Assembly: GCA_037043235.1 (NCBI GenBank)
Contig: JAWRVZ010000111.1
Span: 1 to 64,000 of the forward strand
From: Rhodeus uyekii
Lineage: Eukaryota > Chordata > Actinopteri > Cypriniformes > Acheilognathidae
DNA: 64,000 nt
Reading direction: 5' to 3'
The translations under genes and the position numbers were made by a program. Of this stretch, positions 10,490 to 23,085 are shown one piece after another (within the stretch, counting starts at the first letter, position 1; each line of letters starts with the position of its first letter). The notes under the pieces are model-generated. The model ran no database searches. It was not told where the DNA came from and worked only from the letters and a program-made list of their open reading frames with translations.

Positions 10490-12077
10490 CAGGGAGTGCA
10501 GAATTATTAGGCAAATGAGTATTTTGACCACATCATCCTCGTTATGCATGTTGTCTTACTCCAAGCTGTATAGGCTGGAAAGCCTACTACCAATTAAGCA
10601 TATTAGGTGATTCATATTCTGTAATGAGAAGGGGTGTGGTCTAATGACATCAACACCCTATATCAGGTGTGCATAATTATTAGGCAACTTCCTTTCCTTT
10701 GGCAAAATGGGTCAAAAGAAGGACTTGACAGGCTCAGAAAAGTAAAAAATAGTTTCATTCAAAATAGTCAACAGGGTGAGATATATTGCAGAGGGATGCA
10801 GCAGTCTTAAAATAGCCAAGCTTCTGAAGCGTGATCATCGAACAATCAAGCGTTTCATTCAAAATAGTCAACAGGGTCGCAAGAAGCGTGCGGAAAAACC
10901 AAGGCGCAAAATAACTGCCCGTGAACTGAGAAAAGTCAAGCGTGCAGCTGCCAAGATGCCACTTGCCACCAGTTTGGCCATATTTCAGAGCTGCAACATC
11001 ACTGGAGTGCCCAAAAGCACAAGGTGTGCAATACTCAGAGACATGGCCAAGGTAAGAAAGGCAGAAAGTCGACCACCACTGAACAAGACACACAAGCTGA
11101 AACGTCAAGACTGGGCCAAGAAATATCTCAAGACTGATTTTTCTAAGGTTTTATGGACTGATGAAATGAGAGTGAGTCTTGATGGGCCCGTGGCTGGATT
11201 GGTAAAGGGCAGAGAGCTCCAGTCCGACTCAGACGCCAGCAAGGTGGAGGTGGAGTACTGGTTTGGGCTGCTCAACTCCCAGGAAGAAGTCTGTATCATC
11301 AAAGATGAGCTTGTGGGGCCTTTTCGGGTTGAGGATGGAGTCAAGCTCAACTCCCAGTCCTACTGCCAGTTTCTGGAAGACACCTTCAAGCAGTGGTACA
11401 GGAAGAAGTCTGCATCCTTCAAGAAAAACATGATTTTCATGCAGGACAATGCTCCATCACACGCGTCCAAGTACTCCACAGCGTGGCTGGCAAGAAAGGG
11501 TATAAAAGAAGAAAATCTAATGATATGGCCTCCTTGTTCACCTGATCTGAACCCCATTGAGAACCTGTGGTCCATCATCAAATGTGCGATTTACAAGGAG
11601 GGAAAACAGTACACCTCTCTGAACAGTGTCTGGGAGGCTGTGGTTGCTGCTGCACGCAATGTTGATGGTGAACAGATCAAAACACTGACAGAATCCATGG
11701 ATGGCAGGCTTTTGAGTGTCCTTGCAAAGAAAGGTGGCTATATTGGTCACTGATTTGTTTTTGTTTGGTTTGTGAATGTCAGAAATGTATATTTGTGAAT
11801 GTTGAGATGTTATATTGGTTTCACTGGTAAAAATAAATAATTGAAATGGGTATAAATTTGTTTTTTGTTAAGTTGCCTAATAATTATGCACAGTAATATT
11901 CACCTGCACACACAGATATCCCCCTAAAATAGCTAAAACTAAAAAATACTTAAAATATTGATAAAAAATATTCAGCTTTGATATTGAGTTTTTTGTGTTC
12001 AGTGAGAACATGGTTGTTGTTCAATAATAAAATTAATCCTCAAAAATACAACTTGCCTAATAATTCTGCACTCCCTG
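10490..12077 (+). mobile_element. Tc1-like DNA transposon, near complete
   Basis: The ends CAGGGAGTGCAGAATTATTA (10490) and its inverse (to 12077) are flanked by TA on both sides (10488-10489, 12078-12079), the Tc1/mariner target. A second, inner pair of related repeats (GCATAATTATTAGGCAA near 10671 and its inverse near 11873-11892) gives an IR/DR layout in which each end holds two transposase-binding-like sites. The element carries the transposase gene annotated below. Confidence 0.92.
10707..11753 (+). pseudogene. Tc1-like transposase, one nonsense codon near the start
   Basis: This encodes the cut-and-paste transposase of the surrounding element. From the likely true start (ATG at 10707) the frame has a single stop, TAA at 10743-10745 (codon 13). 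The rest, from about 10746, is open to 11753. N-terminal helix-turn-helix DNA-binding segments (SSLKIAKLLKRDHRTIKRFI) precede the catalytic core with WTDE, QDNAPSH and SPDLNPIENLW. Counting from the GTG at 10776, the triad falls at D129, D224 and E262, with 37 residues between the second D and E. Classical Tc1 has 34, so this copy has a DD37E spacing. A 24-base in-frame insertion at about 10753-10777 repeats 10855-10879. A shortened protein from an alternative start would lack the first helices, so activity is doubtful. Confidence 0.9.
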
Positions 12078-14200
12078 TACTTTAATTCTTTCCATTTTAA
12101 AAACCATGTATTCTAGCTTCATGCATTCTTTTTAATTGATATTCAGTTTTTGTGTGTGGATTTAATTTAATTTGATTTAAAAGCATTTAAGAACAAGGAG
12201 AGGCAGTTGCGAGCACAGAAAGCTGCCTCTCATATAATGCATTTATCTATATATAATAAATTGGAACTTTAGGGGAACGTTCTGTGTTTACTGTAATACT
12301 GTTGTTTTACTGTAGTTTTATGCTAATAATATATTTGATGTCTATTATTTATTTATTACCCTATTGGAATCAAAACTAGGAATCGATAAGCATTAAATCG
12401 CTAGAATTCTTTTTAAGTACTTTTTAATAGTAGATATGAGTTTGCACTGGATGCCAAAATCAGCTGACTGGAGACATTGCAAATATGGCCGCCAAGTGAA
12501 CGGACATTCCTTGAAGGGGACTTTGGTTTAATTAAAGCAGTACTGACAAAAAGAGACACATGTGGTTAGCAAAACTTCAAAACATCAAGCATTACAGAAT
12601 GAGGATGATATTTATATTTTATAGTTCCAAACTGTATATGTAATTAAATCATTTAACCCAAATATTATATACCAATAACTATATAGGCTATTAAAATCAG
12701 TTTGGTCTGTAAAAAAAACTAAATACACTGTAAAATCTGAAAAACACTGACAACAGCACAACTGGTACAAAAACTTCAAGAGAGCATAAAATTGCTCTTT
12801 TCTGCAACTGACGGGACTAATTTAATACACAATACTTATATGTGACTTTTGTGCAGATTTCACTCGATTCACAGTCTGCACAAGATGCTGCTAGTTGCCG
12901 AAAGTCAAACCCTGTCTATTTGTGAAACTCTGCATTTTTTGGGTTAGTCAGAGTTGACAGATTTCACAGAAAATCATGTAGTGCATGCTTGGCACAGACT
13001 CTGTAGCTTCAGACTTTGATTCCAACCAGTTGAACGATATAAAAAAAATATAAAAATCTCCTAACAATGTGGCAAATATTTTTGCGTGTTTCATTGTAGT
13101 TGTCATTTAGTGTATGATGCCCAAGTCATGTAGTTGATTCAAGCCTTAACATAAACATAAATGCACCCCAAATATTCACAGTCAGAATATTAATTAAAAA
13201 AAATAAGCAAAAAAATATTTTCCTTTAAAAATATATATATATTTTATAAGAAGTTTCTTGCAACCACACATAGTTGTCACAAGAAAAGTAAGATAAAAGT
13301 ACATGCTATATTTTTCTTATTTTATATTATTTTATCTGTGAACGATCTAATGACGGCAATCTAAATCAGTTCAATTTTGTTCACATTTTCATAGAAAGAC
13401 ACTGAGTGGTATGTCAGTCCAGCCTGTTACCCACTACTGCCGGCATATTAGAGAATGTCATTCATTTAATTTTGATATGACAACCCATTCAGGCACTAAT
13501 ATCACAAAATCGCAGACTCTAATAGTCATTGCAGCTTGCCTTATCTAAAATCTGTTGTTGTGCTGAAGTCTAATCATGAATGACATTTCTCTGTAGTAGA
13601 AGATGTTGGGCTCCAAGCATTGTAAGGCCCCCTGAAGTAATCACCATGTTAATTAAAACAAGGAAAAACAAATCATTCATTAGCGTGTCTCAAGGTGTCT
13701 CCTCAATATAATCTATTTATAACTGCAACACAAAGAAAGAGACCTCAATTAACCTTCATATGTACTTTAGACCTACAGTATATGAACTATTACAAGAGCT
13801 GATAATAACACAGATGAGAGATAAATAAAAATAAATGAGTGGCAAACGAATATGTAACCATATCATAACAACTGGGGCAAACAAAAATGAATTCATTAAC
13901 ATATGACTACTATGAGCCCGTTCATTTTCAGAGCAATCAGTTTAGACCAGATCACAAGCAATTGACTCTCATGAGCCAGTTCATCTTAGGGAGTTTAGAC
14001 CAGTGCACAAACAAAATGACTCTTTAAGGAATCAAAATATACATCGCCACCAACTCTTATGAGCCATTCTCAAAAGTAATTAATCAAAAACTACTCACAA
14101 ACTTATGAGTCACTAGTCTGACTCTGTCAGAGACATTAATGAATCAATAACTGACTTAGTTAAAAAGTTTACATTTTCCTTCAGTCCCTGCCGAGTGTTG
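12078..14200. other. Intergenic stretch without recognised gene
   Basis: AT-rich sequence. A weak tandem repeat with a period of about 65 bases (TGAGCC-GTTCAT...GTTTAGACCAG blocks) lies at about 13910-14060. No coding or element ends were recognised. Confidence 0.5.
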
Positions 14201-14673
14201 TCACTATATGGTTGTATTACTCTTAGTCTTCATTCTGTACCCTGTCGCTGGTTTTACACAAGCAGTGCCGTTTTGTTTTATAGTTCTTAAGCATTTCTGT
14301 TCTAGTTTTGCACATGAAGAGCCATTTTGTTCTGTATATTTAATTTTTTTTGTTTAAATGTATTAATAAATATAATTCCTGGAATTCCAGGCCTCCTCGT
14401 CTCCACATCATCCCCACACACCATGACAGAACACTTGACCAGGTTTATCACCTCAAGAGACAATTGAGCTGCTGAGATGGATATGACTGCAGCCCTGATA
14501 TGCCTGCAACAGCAGGAGAACACGTTTGAGCAACACACTCAGCATTTCTCAAGCTCATCTGGCAGACACACTACCCGTACTGCCTGCTCAATCCGTTGTT
14601 GTAGAAAACACAGAGTGAGCAGTCCAAGGTAAAGCTGCCTAAGCAGGTTCCCAGAGGAGATTTTAATTCATAT

Positions 14674-15189
14674 GTGGACTGGGGACTGTCCTGCTGTGGA
14701 TCCTCGTACATTTTCGGTGTTGCGGATGAAGGTGCTCCATTGCCCGCTAACCGTCAGATTACTCCAGCGCCCATTGTCCTTCTCACAGTGACTTTTTCTG
14801 AGAGACCTCTGCCAGCTCCAGTGAGCCTTCTGGCTGTTTTGGCCACAGCACTGTTGTGTGTGTGGGTTGCACATACAACAGCCAAAAGACCTCAGCCAGC
14901 CCCAAAAGTCTCTCTAGTACGCTCTCCCGAGCCCTCTCCAGCGCACCCTCTAGTGCTCGAACCCTCTCCAGTACGCTCTCCAGTGCCTAAGTCCTCTCCT
15001 GTGCCTACACCCTCTCTAGTACGCCCTCTAGTGCCAGAGACCTCTCCCATACCCGAGCCCTCTCCTGAGCACCAAATGCAAGCTCTTGTTAGTCCCAGAG
15101 ACTTAGCCCCAACTAGCCCCAGAACCTGTCCCCTTGAAAGACTCAGGGTGGGGGGGGGTCTTCCTCAAAAACTCTTAAGATCAAGATGA
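14674..15189 (+). CDS. Proline-rich ORF inside the decayed Gypsy-like element
   Basis: This open frame of 171 codons contains a hydrophobic stretch around residues 45-67 (VSLLAVLATALLCVWVA), followed by a Pro/Ser repeat region (EPSPVRSP, PLVPETSPIPEPSP). No enzyme motif is present. Similar Pro-rich frames occur in fish Gypsy elements downstream of gag, but no function can be given. The last codons run into the LINE fragment, which suggests the frame survives by chance or is a relic. Confidence 0.3.
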   Translation: MDWGLSCCGSSYIFGVADEGAPLPANRQITPAPIVLLTVTFSERPLPAPVSLLAVLATALLCVWVAHTTAKRPQPAPKVSLVRSPEPSPAHPLVLEPSPVRSPVPKSSPVPTPSLVRPLVPETSPIPEPSPEHQMQALVSPRDLAPTSPRTCPLERLRVGGGLPQKLLRSR

Positions 15190-15458
15190 GGATCTTTAAC
15201 ACCATGGTAAAGCCCATGCTACTCTGTGGTGCTGAGACATGGAGGAATACCGCTAAGCTGATGAAGAAACTTCAGACCTTCATCAACACCTGTCTCAGAG
15301 GAATCCTGAAGGTGCGCTGACCCAACATCATCAGCAACCAAGAGTTATGGGAGAGGACGGAGCAGCAACCAGTAGAGGAAGATGTCTTCAAAAGACGATG
15401 CCAATGGACTGGCCACACCCTAAGAAACCTGCATCCAGCACTACAAGGCAGGCACTGA
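15186..15458 (+). pseudogene. Non-LTR retrotransposon reverse transcriptase C-terminus fragment
   Basis: Translated from 15186, the frame shows MLLCGAETW, LQTFINTCLRGIL and a GHTLRN block. These make up the C-terminal thumb and post-RT segment common in LINE proteins called endonuclease-reverse transcriptase. One in-frame TGA replaces the usual Trp after the LKVR block. Only about 90 codons remain. The nearby AGAAACCTGCATCCAGCACTACA stretch still fits the family. It is inactive. Confidence 0.65.
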
Positions 15459-15464
15459 TCAGCA

Positions 15465-15583
15465 GCTATATCACCCTGTAGCCTAAGACTGGTTGCCCAC
15501 TGAAGCTAAGCAGGGTTGAGCCTGGTTAGTACCTGGATGGGAGACCTCCTGGGAAAAACTAGGTTGCTGCTGGAAGTGGTGGG
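15465..15583 (+). mobile_element. 5S rRNA-derived SINE fragment
   Basis: GAAGCTAAGCAGGGTTGAGC, GGTTAGTACCTGGATGGGAG and ACCTCCTGGGAAAAACTAGG follow the 3' two thirds of 5S rRNA, including the internal promoter area. The sequence continues into GTTGCTGCTGGAAGTGGTG, the usual body start of the fish 5S-SINE. It matches the longer inverse copy at 37135-38085. It is not a real 5S gene: the 5' part is changed and no T-run terminator follows. Confidence 0.8.
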
Positions 15584-15585
15584 GT

Positions 15586-15722
15586 GGAGCTCAGGGGTCC
15601 AGAGCGGCGCAGCCTTCCAGGGCGGTGCCTGGAGTTCAAGGGTCCAGGTCAGTGCAGCCTTTTCAGGGTGGCATCGGAAGTGCAAGGGTCCAGGGTGGCG
15701 CAGCCTTTCATGGTGGTGCCTT
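15586..15722. repeat. Three-copy tandem repeat, period about 45 bases
   Basis: Three consecutive units share AGGGTCCAG...GCAGCCTT(T/C)CAGGG...GGTGCC, with moderate divergence. Confidence 0.65.
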
Positions 15723-16147
15723 GCTCATCGGAGTAACCTGGAAGTCCTGCCTTCATTACTCCACCCAGGGTATCTTCTTCTTTCACCCGTTACCCCGGGT
15801 GGGACATTATGCATCTCAGTGAAAGAAGAAGAAATTTTACATTTATATAGCCCCTCAGCACCACCCTGGAGACCACCCTGACAATGACTGAGATGTTCAG
15901 TCTTGCCCTCCTCCTGGTCTCACTCCATCCCTCCATCCCTCCACTGTTGTTCCATGTAAGGAGCAAGGACGCACCTTCCGTAAGGGGGAGCTGATGTTAC
16001 ATGTCAGTCATGTATTTGTCTACTTCCTGTTTCCTTCCGTATTCTCCCACTACGTTTCCATTCACCTGTTGCATTAGTTTATTAATAAATATAATTCCTG
16101 GAATTCTGTGCCTCCTCGTCTCTTCATCATCCCCACACACTGTGACA

Positions 16148-17880
16148 CATAGTTGCTGTCACATTTTGAATCTGTTGTTAATTAGTATTGTTAAGGCCCA
16201 AACTTCAAGGTACTTCGAAAAACAAACATGTGACCTCATTTCAAACCAAAAAAGACCACAATAAAGTTCCTTTAGAGTTCTTGAGGGAGCTTGAAATAGC
16301 CAGACAAAATTAAATTTCTGGAATGCTTTGTCAGACTGGTAAACACCTTTGAACTAAAATTGGTCCGTGATGATTATGTAATAGGCAAGTGTGGCTCTAC
16401 TTTTTTTGGGCATGAAACCTTTTTTTCTGGTAAAAGCATGAATACCACAGTACAGTACATATTTACATATTCATCTAAACACCATTCTCAGCAGGCTGGG
16501 AAGCGTTGGGATGTTTGCAAACATTATACCAATGAAATGGTATTTTAAATATTTTTTACTCATCTAACTTGTGTACTGTAACTGATTGTGATAGCTACTC
16601 TCCATCACGACAGGAACTATTTGAAAACTATGAATACAGAAGATCCTTAGTTTTTCTTTCAAGAGTACAGAAAATCCTATTCAAAATCACAGAAAAACTT
16701 CATCATATCCTCTCTACCCATCAAAAATAATACTCTGATTAGCTGATCATGTCCATCTGTGTGTTGCATTATTGCAGACAGTCTCTTGGGGTTCATACTG
16801 AACAACCAGGACTCCTCCAGCAGGTAATTGTCTCAAAAAGATCCTTCAGCTGTGAGATCCTCTGCAGGAGTGACTTGACCCTTCATCTCAATCACCCATT
16901 CAACAATGCTCCAAACCATTCAGAATCATTACCCTCCATTACCCACCAGCCCCTGCTGTAATGCCACCGCATCACATTCCACAAGGTCTCTCACACACGC
17001 TCACATACAAAAGAATTGGTGACATGGCGACCCGTTAAAAGTATCTCATCACACTGTCTTTTTTAATGTAGAGGAGTGTGAGAGGAGAGGGGCTATGGAA
17101 GAGCAGGGTAATGACACTTTGAAGTGTCAGAGAGGTCAGGTGAAAGCAGCGTTTGTGACTCTACTCCATTCCTGCTGAGAGAGGATTCAATTATCTTCAT
17201 CCAGACCAATTATAGGAGTTCTTATGTGGCCCATGGACCTCACCTGCATTATTCAACCCTACTCTCAAACATGAATGATACGATGAGGCAGAAAGAGTTG
17301 GATTTGTCAGAAAAAAATGGATGAATGCACACAGAAGAAAGTATGGAGTCTGAAAACAGTTTATGTGGGGATTTATGAGAATGGTACCGCATGTTCAAGA
17401 GTAAGGGGCTTACATCCAAACTGAGCCAACTAGAACATGGAGCATGATGGGTCATCTTGACATGCAATCTAAGCATATTCTTAGAGATTTATAGACAATT
17501 TAGCTTGCCTCCCTTTTTGCTATGCTTTTTTATGATTGAAAGAGTTTTTGATATATAGTCTATTTATTTCAGTTGTCTTGAGTCAGGTTTATCACAAAAT
17601 ACACAAATATTTAAATATATATTACTTTTTTTACCTGTATGTCATGTGACCGTTATATTTTATATTTTCAGCTCACTAAAAAGATAGTGAAATCCCAGTT
17701 CTGCAGCATCATGCTGTAAAATAAAAATAAAATTTATAACGAGTCCCCATAACCTCACAAATCAACAAGCATAAATATTTGAAGAGCATTATCCCAATTT
17801 ATCACTTCACTTTCAGAAATGGTAACAATAAGAAAACGTATTGCTAACTCAAAGTACCATACATTTAACACATCGTAAAT
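16148..17880. other. Intergenic stretch, nothing recognised
   Basis: No repeat ends and no conserved protein motif were found; all frames are short and lack context. Confidence 0.5.
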
Positions 17881-17885
17881 ACAAC

Positions 17886-18158
17886 TGTAACAAAGTAGCA
17901 GGCGTGCGATGCGGAGTCCAAACAGAAACACTTTAATAATAGAAATCAGGAAGCACACGGGGGTGCAAAAACACGGGAGAAATACATCCACACGTAGACA
18001 CATGAAACTTTAACAAACGACAATGACATGGGCTAACACAAGGGTATAAATACACTAGGAAATGATAAACAGGTGGTGAACTAAATGGGTAATCAAAACA
18101 CGACAGCTACGGGAAGACATGAGGGACAAAACAGGCGGATCAGGAGCAGACTGTGACA
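17886..18158 (-). repeat. 3' LTR of the young element
   Basis: 273 bases, same as 19529-19801. In element orientation it contains a TATTTATACCC TATA-like box and the inverse of AATAATAG near its 3' part. Confidence 0.93.
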
Positions 18159-18271
18159 GTAGCTCCCCCTCCCGGAAGGCGCGACCTCGCGCCTAAACAG
18201 GTCGACAGCGGAGGGAGGGAGGGGGACCAGGGGGCGGACTGAACAAAACGTGACACAGAGTCCAGACAAAA

Positions 18272-19564
18272 TTAACAAGTCCATGGGGGTGCAGGAGGGA
18301 TCAGGGGCCAGGCAGAGGGAGGTGTCCAGGGGGGAGCAGGCGGGGTCAGGGGCCAGGCACCCGAGTCAGTCCATGGTGGAGCCGACGGACCAAGGTACCT
18401 GAGTGACGCCGCTGGCTCCGGAGGCCGAGGAGGAGCTGGAATGACGAACCTCCGAAGAACCAGCGGCAGGTCCGAGGACTGACTCGGAGGCGGAGGGACA
18501 GAGGACATAGGGGGAACCGAGGGGAGGGAAGAGCCGGCCGACGCCGCAGGAGGAGGCCAGGCGACGACCGACCAAGGTGACACCGGGAGGACGAGGGAGC
18601 CCGCAGGAGAGGTAAGGCCGAGGGACGTCGCTGGGGCTGAGAGGGTGAGGAGTGGAGGCGCTGACGATGCGTCGACGGGCCGAGGTGGAATGAGGGGCAC
18701 CGAGGTCGGAGGTGGAACCTCAGTGCCCCACGATGCCGGTGTGCCGCCGACGCATGGCGGCTCCACAGTGTTGGGGGGAGCCAGAGTGGGGAAGCGGGAC
18801 ACAGGCAGAGATGGGTGCAGGCTGGGTAGAGGTGGTGGGAGAGGGAGGCTGGGTGGGAGTTCTGGTGGCTCGGGTTCGGGGAGGTCTTGGAGGTCTCGGA
18901 AGGCCAGCTCGGGCTCTGGCGGGTCGGGCCACGGCAGCTCGGGCTCTGGCGGGTCGGGCCACGGCAGCTCGGCCGCTCGGGGAAAAGACAGTTCATCAGT
19001 CTCGGCCGCTCGGGATGAACTCTGTTCGGTTTCGGCCGCTCGGGATGAACTCTGTTCGGTTTCGGCCGCTCGGGATGAACTCTGTTCGGTTTCGGCCGCT
19101 CGGGATGAACTCTGTTCGGTTTCGGCCGCTCGGGATGAACTCTGTTCGGTTTCGGCCGCTCGGGATGAACTCTGTTCGGTTTCGGCCGCTCGGGATGAAC
19201 TCTGTTCATTCTTGGACTGGAGGATCGGCTCATTAGCTGTAGCATGCGGAGTTGGCTGTCTGGAGCGGGGAGAGAGCTTCTCCAGACATCGCGTCATGGC
19301 TTCCCGCCAGCCCAGTCCCGCGATGTCCGGGAGATCTTGACGATGGAATCTTGCCCCGATCCAGAACAGCGAGTCCAGCGACCGCTCATTGAGAGGAGCG
19401 ACGGCGGCGAGCAAGCCGAACTCGAGCGCGAATTGGCGGAGATCCTTATTTCTCTCGGCGCTCGCGATAAAAAGGGAGTGGAAATCCATCAGGAAGTTTT
19501 TTGGGGTAACTAACCCGGTCGTTTGTTCTGTAACAAAGTAGCAGGCGTGCGATGCGGAGTCCAA
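18272..19564 (-). CDS. Gag-like, proline-rich protein of the young LTR element
   Basis: A 430-codon uninterrupted frame whose first codons lie inside the 5' LTR (ATG at 19564). Residues about 25-100 (FHSLFIASAERNKD..., ERSLDSLFWIGARF) resemble a capsid-like Gag segment. Next come seven copies of a 10-residue unit (TEQSSSRAAE), two copies of ELPWPDPPEP, and about 200 residues extremely rich in Pro, Ser and Leu. No zinc knuckle or enzyme motif is visible. The GC content is far above that of the flanking DNA. Frames on the opposite strand are also open, a consequence of the repeat and GC bias; the frame chosen runs in the element's sense. Whether the protein packages RNA or is only a spacer is not known. 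Confidence 0.7.
   Translation of the reverse strand: MDSASHACYFVTEQTTGLVTPKNFLMDFHSLFIASAERNKDLRQFALEFGLLAAVAPLNERSLDSLFWIGARFHRQDLPDIAGLGWREAMTRCLEKLSPRSRQPTPHATANEPILQSKNEQSSSRAAETEQSSSRAAETEQSSSRAAETEQSSSRAAETEQSSSRAAETEQSSSRAAETEQSSSRAAETDELSFPRAAELPWPDPPEPELPWPDPPEPELAFRDLQDLPEPEPPELPPSLPLPPPLPSLHPSLPVSRFPTLAPPNTVEPPCVGGTPASWGTEVPPPTSVPLIPPRPVDASSAPPLLTLSAPATSLGLTSPAGSLVLPVSPWSVVAWPPPAASAGSSLPSVPPMSSVPPPPSQSSDLPLVLRRFVIPAPPRPPEPAASLRYLGPSAPPWTDSGAWPLTPPAPPWTPPSAWPLIPPAPPWTC
18998..19207. repeat. 30-bp minisatellite within the Gag-like ORF, seven copies
   Basis: The unit TTCGGCCGCTCGGGATGAAC plus CTCTGTTCGG-type remainder repeats with almost no variation and keeps the reading frame (10 codons). 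A two-copy 30-bp repeat follows at about 18903-18965. Confidence 0.92.
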
Positions 19565-19801
19565 ACAGAAACACTTTAATAATAGAAATCAGGAAGCACA
19601 CGGGGGTGCAAAAACACGGGAGAAATACATCCACACGTAGACACATGAAACTTTAACAAACGACAATGACATGGGCTAACACAAGGGTATAAATACACTA
19701 GGAAATGATAAACAGGTGGTGAACTAAATGGGTAATCAAAACACGACAGCTACGGGAAGACATGAGGGACAAAACAGGCGGATCAGGAGCAGACTGTGAC
19801 A
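19529..19801 (-). repeat. 5' LTR of the young element
   Basis: 273 bases, same as 17886-18158. The ORF start codon lies within it at 19564. Confidence 0.93.
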
Positions 19802-19806
19802 ACAAC

Positions 19807-21833
<2,027 letters not shown>

Positions 21834-22489
21834 AAACCAGTATGTGACAAAAAAGAATTTTACACAGCACTCATAAAAGAGTAGTTACCCAGATGACAAA
21901 CTTTCTGCGAGATTCTGACGTGTGCAAACGATGGACACTTTACTATCCTATGAGGCTTTGGGTGAGGATTTGTGAACGTGATTACCTACTCAAGAGAGTT
22001 TGCAATTTCATAAGCAGCCTGTAACTTTACACATTAATAGGGCGTTTCCATAATACAATCTACATTCTTTAACATTTAACTGCATATTGAACCACCAAAA
22101 ATATGTAATAAATATGTAATATTATGTTATACAGCAACACTTCAGCTTCAATATTACAGTCAAGATTACTATTTTGTAATGAAAACATTAATTTGGGTCA
22201 GAGGTGCAAATCCAAATATGCAAAATCAAAAAGGCACTTTGGAGCTTTAGAATGTAACAGCACATGCCTGTTCAATCATGCAAGCTCTAACAAATTTTCC
22301 ATGTTAAACAATGTCCACTGGAACCGTTTAATTCACAAGTGTGCATATTTAAAGAAATATTGATGGAAATTTTCATTAAATCATTCCGGTTTGATGAGCT
22401 TTGAGCTGTGAAACACACACTTATGATGTTTCTTCCATTCACCCGCAACTCCAGAGATGTTACCAGCGAAAAATATTATGCAGTAATAT

Positions 22490-22789
22490 TAGTGACGTGA
22501 TGTGTAGCCAAGTATGGTGTCCCATACTCAGAATTTGTGCAATGCATTTCACCCATCCAAGTGCACACACACAGCAGTGAGTATTGAATACACACACACC
22601 GTGAACACACACCCATAGTAGCAGGCAGCCATTTTAGCGTGTTAGATGCCTTGCTCAAGTGGACTTCAGCTGTGGGTAATGAGAATGGGTGTTCATTCAC
22701 TCCCCTACTTACATTTCCTCTCTATACTGAGACTCAAACCCCTGACAGGTTACAAGTCCAACTCTCTAACCATTAGGTCACAACTGCCC
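22490..22789 (-). mobile_element. V-SINE-type tRNA-derived SINE (HAmo-like)
   Basis: On the minus strand, from about 22789, GGGCAGTTGTGACCTAATGG is followed by TTAGAGAG (A-box area) and GGGGTTTGAGTCTC (B-box area). A body follows with CTTGAGCAAGGCATC, and then the characteristic CACTGCTGTGTGTGTGCACTTGGATGGGTGAAATGC-type 3' region, present here in inverse form at about 22540-22580. Order and motifs fit V-SINEs of cyprinid fish. This copy is diverged and has lost part of the middle. Confidence 0.75.
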
Positions 22790-22894
22790 TGTACGGAGAC
22801 ATATGTGAATGTCTGTCCACCCACCCATATATGTATATGAGAATGTTAAAGCCTGTAGCATAAAGCTACAAATCATACGAGACAGAATAAATGT

Positions 22895-23085
22895 ACAGTC
22901 TTAAAAATAAAGGTTCCAAAAGGATTCTTTGTTTTCCTTAAAGTGAAGAATATTTTTTTTAAATTAATGAACTAAACCATTTTTCACAATAAAGAACTTG
23001 TTGTGGAATGAAAAGTATGGATTTTTCAGGTTTTTTGTGGAACCATAGATGCCAAATAACCTTTGCATTAAAGAGTGTACAGTGG
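22895..23085. mobile_element. Palindromic MITE-like repeat
   Basis: The ends TAAAAATAAAGGTTCC and AACCTTTGCATTAAAGAGTGT are partly inverse to each other, around GAACC-containing interior blocks. This pattern is widespread in fish. Superfamily undetermined. Confidence 0.5.

Larger units (their letters stand above)
14205..16147 (+). mobile_element. Decayed Gypsy-like element, a mosaic with inserted fragments
   Basis: Two related LTR pieces flank the region. The first, about 14205-14428, ends CACACACCATGACA. The second, about 16002-16147, ends CACACACTGTGACA. They share the AATAAATATAATTCCTGGAATTC poly(A) area in parts. A purine tract, AAGGGGGAG (15982-15990), precedes the second LTR as expected for a polypurine tract. 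The region after the first LTR looks like a gag N-terminus (about 14430-14660, with stops). The interior then holds a proline-rich frame, a LINE fragment and a 5S-SINE, so most of pol is gone. Confidence 0.6.
17886..19801 (-). mobile_element. Young non-autonomous LTR retrotransposon, complete
   Basis: Two 273-base LTRs (17886-18158 and 19529-19801) appear the same base for base by eye. ACAAC flanks the whole unit at 17881-17885 and 19802-19806. LTR ends are TGTAACAAAG...CTGTGACA on the plus strand, i.e. TGTCACAG...TTGTTACA in element orientation. A polypurine tract, GAGGGGGAGCTA, lies just inside the left LTR (about 18160-18172), which confirms minus orientation. The 1.37-kb interior holds one ORF and no protease, reverse transcriptase or integrase, so mobility would depend on a partner element. 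Matching LTRs imply a very recent insertion. Confidence 0.93.

Noticed and set aside
15465..15583. Genuine 5S rRNA gene
   Set aside because: The 5' part is altered, no terminator is present, and it continues into the SINE body that also occurs at 37135-38085.
18645..19340. Gly/Ser-rich plus-strand frames opposite the LTR element ORF
   Set aside because: Antisense of the proline-rich ORF and 30-bp repeat; orientation is fixed by the polypurine tract and LTR signals.
22490..22789. Functional tRNA on the minus strand
   Set aside because: Only A- and B-box-like stretches remain and the SINE body follows; no cloverleaf can be drawn.
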